Below, one piece after another: positions 1 through 6,594 of a DNA stretch of 16,124 bases. The notes under the pieces are model-generated. The model saw only the letters and a list, made by a program, of their open reading frames with translations. It searched no databases and was not told the origin of the DNA. Source of the stretch: Opitutales bacterium (lineage in GTDB: Bacteria > Verrucomicrobiota > Verrucomicrobiia > Opitutales > Oceanipulchritudinaceae); NCBI GenBank assembly GCA_007123395.1, contig SKLD01000007.1:1-16124 (forward strand), read 5' to 3'. The position numbers and the translations under genes were made by a program. Within the stretch, counting starts at the first letter, position 1. Every line of letters starts with the position of its first letter.

Positions 1-90
1 CCGGGGCGGTCCGGGGCGGTTGCGGCCACGGAGAAGCGCGGCGGAAGCGGAGCGACGGTGTTGCCCAGGGGCGGCTGCGGCGTGGGCTAA
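1..90 (+). other. Possible C-terminal tail of a gene running in from the left edge
   Basis: Frame 1 of the plus strand is open from the window edge to a TAA at 88-90, giving a Gly/Arg/Ala-rich 29-residue tail. It would be convergent with hepT, whose stop lies 8 bp away. The first 20 bases are a tandem duplication of a 10-mer (ccggggcggt). No domain is recognisable, and GC-rich DNA is often open by chance, so this may equally be non-coding repeat-like DNA. Confidence 0.15.
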
Positions 91-98
91 TTAATACC

Positions 99-557
99 TC
101 ACTTTCCGGATCCGATTCCGTGCGTTTCCTTCAAGTATTCGCGGATTCGACCGACGAGACTGATGAGTTCGGGTGTCGCTCGGTAAATTTCGGCGTATAG
201 AGCGGGCAAATCCTCGACAGCATATTCGTGAACGATCTCGTTGCGAAGATCCTTCAACTCCCTGAGTTCGTCGACAGACCCGGTCAAGCCCCGCTTCACG
301 GCTCGGTTCGCAGCATCCAGCAAGGATCCGGTAGCTTCGAACTCATGCCGGTCGAGTGCGCGGAAGAGCTTGTGGATAACAAGGTCCGCGAGCCGGGCGA
401 AGCGACCAGAGAGTGCTTCCAATTGGTCCCAGTCTTCCTCCGAAGCAGTCTCGTAGGGCGGGCGGGACGCCAGCCGGTAGGACCGTTCCAACCACCGGAG
501 CGCGCGCTCTGTGGATCCCCAGCACTCAAGCAGATACTCCCGGGACGCAGTGCTCAT
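99..557 (-). CDS. hepT: HepT-like HEPN-domain toxin (RNase) of a MNT-HEPN pair
   Basis: This 152-residue all-alpha protein carries R105-N-E-I-V-H110-E-Y112, an exact RX4HXY motif of HepT-type HEPN toxins. In that family Arg and His form the metal-independent RNase site of the dimer, and the Tyr is the residue AMPylated by the partner MntA. The start ATG (555-557) overlaps the stop of the upstream nucleotidyltransferase as ATGA, so translation is probably coupled. The N-terminal ~90 residues form helices rich in Arg, Glu and Leu. The motif and the adjacent MNT gene make the family secure. Whether the cellular target is mRNA or tRNA cannot be read here. Codon use is less GC3-extreme than in the neighbouring housekeeping genes, which fits a mobile defence or addiction module. 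Confidence 0.85.
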   Translation of the reverse strand: MSTASREYLLECWGSTERALRWLERSYRLASRPPYETASEEDWDQLEALSGRFARLADLVIHKLFRALDRHEFEATGSLLDAANRAVKRGLTGSVDELRELKDLRNEIVHEYAVEDLPALYAEIYRATPELISLVGRIREYLKETHGIGSGK

Positions 558-838
558 GACAGCGGAACCGCATCAGGCAGGACCATACGGACAAAAGGCT
601 TGGAGGCGCTGGCGGAGACGACCAGGTCCACGCGTTGTCCGCCCAACCGGTCGCATAACGCCCGGCGGGCTCTGCGCCGGCCATGTCGGTCGAGGCGCGA
701 GGAGAGGCACAGAACATCGATATCGCCGCCCTTTGCATCGTCGTCGGTCCGCGAGCCGAACAGGAAAACGCGCGCATCGGGATCGAATTCCCGAAGCGTA
801 TCCCTAATTACTCGGCACTCTGAGTCGGATACACGCAC
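554..838 (-). CDS. mntA: MntA-like minimal nucleotidyltransferase antitoxin
   Basis: A small protein of about 94 residues of the DNA polymerase-beta-like minimal nucleotidyltransferase family. It has G28-S29-R followed by D39-I-D41 (the GSX(9-10)DXD active-site signature) and a third acidic residue in 'RVDLVV' (D71). In characterised pairs MntA silences HepT by adding AMP units to the Tyr of RX4HXY. The gene lies directly upstream of hepT with a 4-bp overlap. I chose the GTG at 836-838 because the nucleotidyltransferase fold begins immediately after it ('VSDSECRVIRDTL'). An in-frame ATG at 893-895 would add 19 residues of unconvincing sequence. Neither start has a good Shine-Dalgarno site. 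The C-terminal Arg-rich stretch (RHGRRRARR) precedes the last strand. Confidence 0.8.
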   Translation of the reverse strand: MRVSDSECRVIRDTLREFDPDARVFLFGSRTDDDAKGGDIDVLCLSSRLDRHGRRRARRALCDRLGGQRVDLVVSASASKPFVRMVLPDAVPLS

Positions 839-997
839 AAATAGAAGCGTAGTGAGAGGGACTCCGAAAGCAACAGGATTCCACCTTGGCGACATACAGG
901 AGCCCGTGCGTGTCGCGTGCGGACGCTGCCGCCGGGGCCGGTCGGACGGGTGTGGTGCTGGCGGGCACGCAGGACGGAGAGCGGACATTTCCCCCGG

Positions 998-1071
998 CCG
1001 TGCTCCGCTCCCCAGCGGCCACCGGAGCACGGGTTTTCCAACCCGCGGGGCTCACCAGCCGCCACACGGAC
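998..1071. repeat. Hairpin-rich repeat, copy 1
   Basis: The first of two ~73-bp near-identical units. Each reads CCGTGCTCCGCT, a variable spacer, then CGGAGCACGGGTTTTCCAACCC, and ends in CGCCACACGGAC. GTGCTCCG and CGGAGCAC are inverted repeats of each other, and CGGGTT-ttcc-AACCCG is a second nested hairpin. The element lies upstream of mntA on the minus strand. It looks like an intergenic dispersed repeat of the REP or BIME kind, but genome-wide copy number cannot be seen here. Confidence 0.7.
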
Positions 1072-1112
1072 AGGTTCCGAGGAGCGGAGCGACGACATGT
1101 CGAAGACCATGT

Positions 1113-1184
1113 CCGTGCTCCGCTCGCCATCCGTCCGCCGGAGCACGGGTTTTCCAACCCGTGGCTCTCCAACGCCACACGGAC
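1113..1184. repeat. Hairpin-rich repeat, copy 2
   Basis: The second copy, in the same orientation as 998-1071. The GGAGCACGGGTTTTCCAACC core and the GCCACACGGAC tail are identical, and the spacer inside the first stem differs. A partial third head (GTCCGTGCTCCGG) follows at 1190-1202. The 41 bp between the copies include GGAGCGGAGCGAC, also seen as AAGCGGAGCGACGG near the left window edge, which suggests other repeat pieces are scattered nearby. Confidence 0.7.
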
Positions 1185-1234
1185 GGAATGTCCGTGCTCC
1201 GGTAAACGCCGCGGGGCAGGGATGTCCGTACAAC

Positions 1235-1271
1235 AAAAAGCCCCCGTCGTCGCGGAGGACAACGGAGGCTT
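1235..1271 (-). terminator. Strong minus-strand intrinsic terminator
   Basis: On the minus strand a 14-bp stem (1258-1271 pairing with 1238-1251) closes a 6-nt loop and runs into TTTTT at 1239-1235. The two imperfect positions are U-G wobbles only in minus-strand RNA; on the plus strand they are C-A mismatches, so the direction is clear. A second hairpin-like segment followed by TTTTT lies just upstream (about 1276-1313), giving a tandem arrangement. No protein gene on the minus strand ends here, so it most plausibly ends the structured RNA. Confidence 0.75.
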
Positions 1272-2201
1272 CTTGAAAAATCGGGACGGCGCTCGCCACA
1301 CGCTCGTTCCCAGTTACTGGCATTTGGCGCTCTTGCCGGAGCAAGGCTGCCAGCTCCCCGACGCTATTCCCCGAGGCTCTTCGGGATTGCGGCCTCATAG
1401 CAGGGCCGTGGACACAGTCGCCTGTATCCGTTCTTGAGTGAGGCCTCTCGGCGCGGTTCGCAAGGCGGTTGCAAGCCGTCTCTGCGCCGCACCCGGGTGG
1501 GACACCGCTGCAATCCAGTCTCCCATCCTGTTTCCCGGAGGTCGGCTTCCGCCTTTCGACAGAACGTTGGCCTCCGGTTACGGGTCTTACCTCTTACCTC
1601 TCAAGAATGCCTTTCGCTTGCAGGCAGTCGACCCGGTTTTTCGAGCCTACTGCTTCTCAAAGGAACAAAGCGGCAAGGAAATGCGCTTCCCCAAGCCGGA
1701 CTGTTCCCCGCTGCTGGACTGGCCTTTTCGCTGCGCCGACGTTTTTTCGGCCGCTTGTGGCGGGATACGCCCCCGCCGGCACCATCCACGCGGACGGATT
1801 GCACGGTAGCATTCTTCGACCTGCTGGGTCACCGTGTTCGGCAAAAGGACATTGAAACTACGCCCTAGGGCCGTCACTGGACTCGCCGCGGTTTCAAGGA
1901 CAACGCGAGGTTGTCGGCGGCTTATCTCCACGTTTGCGCGTTCGCATTGCGACAGGGTGCGACCCCCGTCGGCGCAACGGGTGAAATATGCCTTCACGGC
2001 TGTCCGAAGACACAGGACGGCGACCGGAATCGCCACCCTTCCGCAAAGGGGCCAAAGGAATCCGCTCCCTCTGACCTTTCCCCGGTTGCCCGGGAGTATC
2101 CTGAGGTCGTCGAAACCAGCTCCTAAATAACAACCCAAGCGAGGTGACGAATCATGACGCTTGAACTGATTTTCAGAAGGCAGGCCTCGAAGAGCCTGTT
2201 C

Positions 2202-2212
2202 TTTCAAAGAAC
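2202..2212 (-). promoter_or_regulatory. boxA-like antitermination motif
   Basis: GTTCTTTGAAA on the minus strand matches the boxA form of rRNA leaders (GYTCTTTRAMA type), bound by NusB-NusE to protect long untranslated transcripts from Rho. It lies within a few nucleotides of the predicted start of the structured RNA, closer than is usual in rRNA operons. It also overlaps a perfect hairpin (GTTCTTT/AAAGAAC), so a chance match to a stem cannot be excluded. Confidence 0.45.
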
Positions 2213-2220
2213 TGAGAACA

Positions 2221-2249
2221 AGCATCCGGCATTCCGCGCGGATAGTCAA
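2221..2249 (-). promoter_or_regulatory. Sigma70-like promoter for the structured RNA
   Basis: On the minus strand there is TTGACT (2249-2244), a 17-bp spacer, then GATGCT (2226-2221). The -35 box matches 5 of 6 consensus bases and the -10 box 3 of 6. Transcription would start near 2214. No credible coding start follows, which fits an RNA gene. The AT-rich stretch at 2250-2300 lies just upstream. Confidence 0.5.
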
Positions 2250-2317
2250 GCAAAAGTGCATGTAAATCCCTGTTTTTCAGCGGTTTGTAAATAAATTCCC
2301 GTGCTGTGGAGAACTTT

Positions 2318-2410
2318 TGTGAACAAGTCCCGAAAGAGCTGCCAAACATGAGGTTCCAAATATGCAGGAAGTGAACAAGTGCATCAAAACATTCATGGCG
2401 GTGTGAACAA
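2318..2410. repeat. Three phased GTGAACAA sites
   Basis: GTGAACAA occurs at 2319-2326, 2371-2378 and 2403-2410 in the same orientation, the first two extended to GTGAACAAGT. Spacings of 52 and 32 bp are close to 5 and 3 helical turns, so the sites would face the same side of the helix. They lie about 105-195 bp upstream of the predicted RNA start and upstream of the SNF2 gene on the other strand. Read as TTGTTCAC(A), two copies are one mismatch from a DnaA-box form, but a dedicated regulator is as likely. Confidence 0.4.
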
Positions 2411-2430
2411 CCGCGGGCACCTGCCTAACG

Positions 2431-2467
2431 GGCGAAATTTTTCCGGAAATTTCCGCCGAATTTCGCC
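2431..2467. repeat. Nested palindrome in the SNF2 upstream region
   Basis: GGCGAAATT (2431-2439) is perfectly inverted at 2459-2467 and encloses a perfect 12-bp palindrome, CGGAAATTTCCG (2444-2455). A TTTTT run follows at 2470-2475 on the plus strand. It could be an operator, a cruciform site or part of a terminator-like structure. No gene visibly needs a terminator here on the plus strand. Confidence 0.45.
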
Positions 2468-2595
2468 GGATTTTTCCCGCGGATTGAGGGGCGGGTGGAC
2501 GGGCAATAGCTGGTCTCGGATAAGGCGGGATCTCGGCAAAATCCGGTCGCCGCAAATGGGACTCCGTATCCTCCGGGGAACGACCGCGAAGCGCC

Positions 2596-2674
2596 TTGGA
2601 GTGCCTTTCGACTCCGCTCGAGGCCCCGAGCGGATTGGAAGCGCAGCGGGAACCGCATAAATGCGGAACTCCAA
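2596..2674. repeat. Branched hairpin element in the SNF2 leader
   Basis: An outer TTGGAGT/ACTCCAA stem (2596-2602 with 2668-2674) encloses two hairpins: CCGCTCG/CGAGCGG (2614-2633) and CCGCA-TAAA-TGCGG (2653-2665). The three-way-junction shape resembles a dispersed structured repeat or a 5'-UTR element. The reading frame of the SNF2 gene stays open through it, but the resulting peptide looks non-coding, which is why I place the SNF2 start downstream. Confidence 0.4.
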
Positions 2675-2787
2675 CAGAGTGTGCCCAAAGTCAAACAGTC
2701 CCCGTGGTCACTTCCATTTCATTTCTGGCTAACCCGAAAAGCCGGTTGCGCGGCGGGGCCGGTGTCGTCTACGTTGCGCCGCTTTGC

Positions 2788-5700
2788 ATGGCACCGCCGG
2801 ATGACAGAGACGCCCCCTTCGCGGGGATCAAGCCGAACGTGATCTTCGCGCTCGGCGACGCCGCGCGCATCACGCGCGGGCTGGCCTACCTGCGGCAGGG
2901 CCGTGTGCAGTCCATGCAGTGGTTGCCGGACAACGCCGTGCTGGAAGGCAGCGTGAGCGGTGAGCGCAAATACACCGTTCGCCTCCGCCCCGACGACGGA
3001 TTTTTCGACCACCGGTGCAATTGCCCGGACTGGGCACACCACCGCCCGTGCAAACATGTGATCGCGGTGACGGCGGCGTGGTTCTGGGTGACCCGTGACG
3101 CGTCCTACGGTCCGGATGATCCGGCGGAGAAGGCGCGGCTGCGCTCCATGGTGGCAAAGTATTGCCCGCCGACGGAACGTGCCCGCCCGGCACGCGCCGC
3201 CACGCAACAAAACGGACGCCCCCCGCCGGAGGCATCGTGGAAGGGCCGCCGCGGTCTGGCACGCGAAGACCTGTTGCGCGACCGCACGCCGCTGACGCGC
3301 CCGGCAGCGGAACCGCATCACAGTTACGTGCTCGTTGACGCCGGTTTCGAGTCGCCGCCGAGGTTCAGTGCTGTCGTGCGGCGCGGTGCGACGCTGCACG
3401 AATTCGGGGCCGACCCGGAGTCGCGGCAGCTTGCGCGGCGCCTGTCGGCGGCGGAGGATCCCCTCGGCGACCTGCGGCGCCATATTGAAAGCGGCGAGGG
3501 TCCGCCCGTGGTCCTCCGCCGCGCCGGGGGCGTCGGCTACGCCGAAATCCGCCGGTGCGCCGCCGGGCGGCTCCGCGTCATCCTCGACCACAACGGCACC
3601 GGTGTATCGGCTGTCTTCCGCATAACGGAAGACGGCGTGGAGGCAGCCGGCGAGGCCCCGGCGGATTTCGAAGTCGTGAGCGGTCAGCTCGCGCTCGGGA
3701 AGGACGGCACGCTGCTCTTGATCGACATCACGCTGCCGCAGTTCTACCTCGCCGCCATCCCCTTTCTCGAGCCCCGCGAGAGCGCATCCGGGAGGGAAGA
3801 TCCGGATGCCGCCCTCTTCCGCGACTACCGCAGCGACATCGCCCGCTTCAACCGGTGGATGCCGCACTTCGTGGAGGATCCCGACGACCCCGATCCGGCA
3901 CCGGGCGTCGAGTTCCGTCACTTCGGCAAGACCGTCGCACCCGTGCGCGCCGAAGCCGCCCCGCTCCTCGAATACCGCAAGCGGCCGTTTTCCGAAGAGG
4001 AGTACAACATGGTCACCCGTGCCGAATCTCCCGGCGGGGAGCATGCCGTGACCTTCTGCCAGGCCGTCATGCAGTCGCTCTTCGAGGACTACACCTACAC
4101 GCCGCTCTTCTACGATCCGGAGCACGCCGAAGCCCTCCTTTCCACGTTGCGCCGCATCCTCGCGCCGGGCGCAGACAGCGACGCGGCGGACAAGGTCCCG
4201 CGCCCCGCGGCCTCCGCGTTTCACGACACCGCTGCCCTGCAAGCCGAGTTTATCGAAGAACTTGTGGAAGCGTGCCGCGACCGTGCCTGCCAGTGGATGC
4301 AGGCGACGGACGACAGTGAAGCTCCCTGGTGCCTCGCCACCCTCGACGCCGGACGCGCCATGGCCGCCCACCTCACCGGCCACATTCCCTACGGCAACCG
4401 CCTGCCCGACGCCTACCGCGACACATGGGACAACGACCTGAGCCGCAGGCGCCTCTTCGAGCGCCTGCCGGAAGTCTTCGAAGCGGCGCGGGAACTCGGC
4501 GCGCGCGTTGTCATCGAAGGCCTCACGGTCACCGGCGGCGATGTGCGCATCGGCGTCAACGTCGACCGCCAGCCAAGCGGGCAGGACTGGTTTGAGGTGC
4601 GGCCGGAAATTCTCCTCTCCGACGAAGACATCACGGAGTTTGCCATGAACGGCGGCTTCGGGCGCGTCGTCCGCACGAAAGACGGGATCGTTGTGCTCGA
4701 CGACGAGCAGGCGGGCCGCGTCGATGCCCTGCGCGGTCTTGCCGGGCGTACCGGGTCGAAAAAGAAGGGCACGCTCCAGATCCCCCCGCTCGCCGTCTTC
4801 GAGTGGCTTCACCTACGCCGCAGCGGCGTCGAACTGCGCCTGCCCGAGGAAGACCGCCCCGTCCTCGAGTCGCTCGCCGCCTTCCGCGAAATTCCCGCGG
4901 CCACTCTGCCCGCCGGCGTCAACGCCGAACCCCGCGACTACCAGGTGGACGGCTACCACTGGCTTGCCTTTCTCTACCACCACCGCTTCGGCGCGTGCCT
5001 CGCCGACGACATGGGCCTTGGCAAGACGCTCCAGGCGATCCTTCTCATGGCCGCCGTCAAGGAAGGGTGCCTGCCCGCCCACCCCGGCGGCAAGAACCAC
5101 CCGCACCTCGTTGTCGTGCCCGCCAGCCTCGTCTTCAACTGGACGGCGGAGATCCGGCGCTTCGCCCCGGTCCTCAAAGTCCACGAATGCGTGGGCGGCG
5201 CGCGCTCCCATGACTACGGTGGCGCCGATGTTGTCGTGACTACCTACGACACCCTGCGCCGTGACATCCACCGTATCGAAAAATCGAAATTCCACTTCCT
5301 TGTCCTCGACGAAGCGCAGGCCGTGAAGAACGCGAAGGCCGCCCGCACCCGCGCCGTCGGCAAAGTGAAAGCCGCCTTCCGTATGTGCCTTACGGGTACG
5401 CCTGTGGAGAATCACATCGGCGAGTTGCAGACGATTCTGCACCTTGCCCTGCCCGGCCTCTTCGACGGTATCCCGCCCGACCGGCGGCGCGGCCAAGCGT
5501 TCACCGCGCAAATCCTCGACCGCTCCCGGCCCTTCATCCTGCGCCGCACCAAGGAGGCTGTTCTCACGCAACTGCCGCCGAAGACGGAGTCGGTCGTCAC
5601 CCTCGAACTCAGCCCGGCGCAGCGAGCCTTCTACATGCGCGAGGCCAAGGCGGTGCGCGGTGAGATCGAGGAGGCCTACGCGGGTATGCCGGCCGCCAAC

Positions 5701-6315
5701 GCCGGAGTCGTCGCGCTCGCCGCGCTCATGCGCCTGAGGCAAATTTGTGTCTCGCCCGCCCTTCTCTCCCGCACGCCGACTGCCGAGTCGCCGAAATTTC
5801 ACTACATCCGCGAGACCTTGGAGGAACTGCGTGAGGAAGGGCACTCCGCGCTTGTTTTCTCCCAGTTCGTGAAGGCACTCGATCTCATGGAAGCACCGCT
5901 CCGACGGGCCGGGCTCGAAGTGCTGCGACTCGACGGCAGCACGCCCGTGAAAGCACGCAAAGAGCTTGTGCAGAACTTCCAGGAAGGCGACCGCCCCAAG
6001 GTCTTCCTCATCAGCCTCAAGGCCGGGGGCGTCGGCCTCAACCTCACGCGCGCCACCTACGTCTTCCATGTCGATCCGTGGTGGAACCCGGCCGTCGAAA
6101 ACCAAGCCTCCGACCGCGCCCACCGCATCGGCCAGACACAAAAGGTATTCATCCAACGCCTCATCATGCGCCACACTGTGGAAGAGAAGATCCAAGATCT
6201 CAAGGAGCGCAAATCCGCCCTCTACCGCCAGCTCTTCGGCGACGATCCCTCCGCTGCGGGCACCTCCAAACTCACCCGCGAGGATTTCGCCTTCCTCCTC
6301 GACGGGGACGGCTGA
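2788..6315 (+). CDS. SWIM zinc-finger SNF2-family helicase-like ATPase
   Basis: A protein of about 1175 residues. N-terminal C77-x-C79...C88-x-H90 (within 'HRCNCPDW...PCKH') is a SWIM zinc finger. A long bacterial-specific middle region follows. The C-terminal third is a complete SWI2/SNF2 motor: Walker A 'DMGLGKT' at about 741-747, the 'DEAQ' box at about 841-844, 'LTGTPVEN' (motif III), then the helicase C lobe with 'VFSQF', 'LDGST', 'KAGGVGLNLT' and motif VI 'SDRAHRIGQ' at about 1107-1115. Such proteins translocate on double-stranded DNA using ATP and remodel protein-DNA complexes; the bacterial role is poorly defined. I chose the ATG at 2788. The frame is open from an ATG at 2596, but those 64 residues lack conservation-like character and cross a hairpin element, and a TTG at 2746 is possible. 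No Shine-Dalgarno site is seen. It is probably monocistronic and converges on the glycosyltransferase gene. Confidence 0.93.
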   Translation: MAPPDDRDAPFAGIKPNVIFALGDAARITRGLAYLRQGRVQSMQWLPDNAVLEGSVSGERKYTVRLRPDDGFFDHRCNCPDWAHHRPCKHVIAVTAAWFWVTRDASYGPDDPAEKARLRSMVAKYCPPTERARPARAATQQNGRPPPEASWKGRRGLAREDLLRDRTPLTRPAAEPHHSYVLVDAGFESPPRFSAVVRRGATLHEFGADPESRQLARRLSAAEDPLGDLRRHIESGEGPPVVLRRAGGVGYAEIRRCAAGRLRVILDHNGTGVSAVFRITEDGVEAAGEAPADFEVVSGQLALGKDGTLLLIDITLPQFYLAAIPFLEPRESASGREDPDAALFRDYRSDIARFNRWMPHFVEDPDDPDPAPGVEFRHFGKTVAPVRAEAAPLLEYRKRPFSEEEYNMVTRAESPGGEHAVTFCQAVMQSLFEDYTYTPLFYDPEHAEALLSTLRRILAPGADSDAADKVPRPAASAFHDTAALQAEFIEELVEACRDRACQWMQATDDSEAPWCLATLDAGRAMAAHLTGHIPYGNRLPDAYRDTWDNDLSRRRLFERLPEVFEAARELGARVVIEGLTVTGGDVRIGVNVDRQPSGQDWFEVRPEILLSDEDITEFAMNGGFGRVVRTKDGIVVLDDEQAGRVDALRGLAGRTGSKKKGTLQIPPLAVFEWLHLRRSGVELRLPEEDRPVLESLAAFREIPAATLPAGVNAEPRDYQVDGYHWLAFLYHHRFGACLADDMGLGKTLQAILLMAAVKEGCLPAHPGGKNHPHLVVVPASLVFNWTAEIRRFAPVLKVHECVGGARSHDYGGADVVVTTYDTLRRDIHRIEKSKFHFLVLDEAQAVKNAKAARTRAVGKVKAAFRMCLTGTPVENHIGELQTILHLALPGLFDGIPPDRRRGQAFTAQILDRSRPFILRRTKEAVLTQLPPKTESVVTLELSPAQRAFYMREAKAVRGEIEEAYAGMPAANAGVVALAALMRLRQICVSPALLSRTPTAESPKFHYIRETLEELREEGHSALVFSQFVKALDLMEAPLRRAGLEVLRLDGSTPVKARKELVQNFQEGDRPKVFLISLKAGGVGLNLTRATYVFHVDPWWNPAVENQASDRAHRIGQTQKVFIQRLIMRHTVEEKIQDLKERKSALYRQLFGDDPSAAGTSKLTREDFAFLLDGDG

Positions 6316-6562
6316 GAGACCGCTCGCCGCAACGCCGCCCGCGCCCGCCAATGCGAAAGATCCTTTTCGCCGCGGGCCGGCAGCAAGCAAGCCGGCTACG
6401 TTCGCCACAACCAAATCGGGCTGATTCATCGCCCGATCGCGATACGGCCAAAATCCCGGCGCAAGCCCGGAACCCGCACCGACGCCGCACGCGCCCGCCT
6501 GCGCCGTCCTACCGGCGTCTTGATACACGGCAGAAGCTGACCAAACTAGTGACGCGTAACAT

Positions 6563-6582
6563 CGGCGGTTTCAGCGCCGCCG
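6563..6582. terminator. GC hairpin between convergent genes
   Basis: CGGCGG and CCGCCG pair across an 8-nt loop in the 279-bp gap between the convergent SNF2 and glycosyltransferase genes, 12 bp before the glycosyltransferase stop on the downstream side. No T-run follows on either strand, so it is at best a weak or Rho-assisted terminator. A second inverted repeat (ATCGGGC/GCCCGAT) lies at 6415-6437. Nothing else is recognisable in the gap. Confidence 0.25.
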
Positions 6583-6594
6583 GAGTTCCTGTCG

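Larger units (their letters stand above)
1235..2214 (-). ncRNA. Candidate large structured non-coding RNA, family unknown
   Basis: This ~980-nt stretch lies between a minus-strand promoter and a minus-strand terminator. Open frames here are Arg/Ser/Pro-rich shadows in several frames with no domain. The minus strand instead has dense hairpins (plus coordinates): CCCGG-GCAA-CCGGG at 2081-2094 (GNRA loop); TGTC-TTCG-GACA at 2001-2012 (cUUCGg); a 7-bp stem with a G-U pair at 1951-1970; GACAAC/GTTGTC at 1899-1915; TTGAAAC/GTTTCAA pairing 1891-1897 with 1852-1858; CACGGT/ACCGTG enclosing GACC/GGTC at 1802-1836; GGCGGG/CCCGCC at 1759-1777; CCGGAGG/CCTCCGG pairing 1571-1577 with 1535-1541; GGCCTCA/TGAGGCC (1439-1445 with 1391-1397) enclosing an 8-bp stem with a GCGA loop at 1410-1429; and CTGGCA/TGCCAG at 1317-1353 enclosing CTTGC-TCCG-GCAAG (UNCG loop). 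I found no RNase P, tmRNA or group II intron domain V signature. Function is unknown. Confidence 0.6.

Noticed and set aside
998..1202. CRISPR array
   Set aside because: Only two full repeats, about 73 bp long, with internal variable parts and one 41-bp gap; no cas genes are present.
1320..1360. RNase P RNA (GGCAAG...GCCAAAT resembles a conserved stretch)
   Set aside because: The GAGGAAAGTCC and ACAGAACCCGGCTTA regions that define RNase P RNA are absent.
2100..2130. tmRNA start (GGAGCTGGTTTCGACG)
   Set aside because: It resembles the tmRNA 5' end, but there is no matching 3' acceptor and T-arm within range and no tag reading frame ending in a typical ALAA-like sequence.
1235..2214. Group II intron without an ORF
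   Set aside because: No GTGCG-type 5' end, no 34-nt domain V with an AGC triad, and no reverse transcriptase remnant.
1647..2261. 204-codon minus-strand frame, as a protein gene
   Set aside because: Its start lies upstream of the predicted transcription start, the translation has no domain, and the DNA is better explained as RNA stems; overlapping plus frames (1434-1868) look equally random.
2719..4812. 697-codon open frame on the minus strand
   Set aside because: It is antisense to the SNF2 gene, whose motifs are unmistakable. Composition is Arg/Gly/Val-rich without domains, the usual shadow of a GC-rich gene.
4813..6528. 571-codon open frame on the minus strand
   Set aside because: It lies opposite the SNF2 motor domain and has no recognisable motif, so it is a codon-bias shadow.
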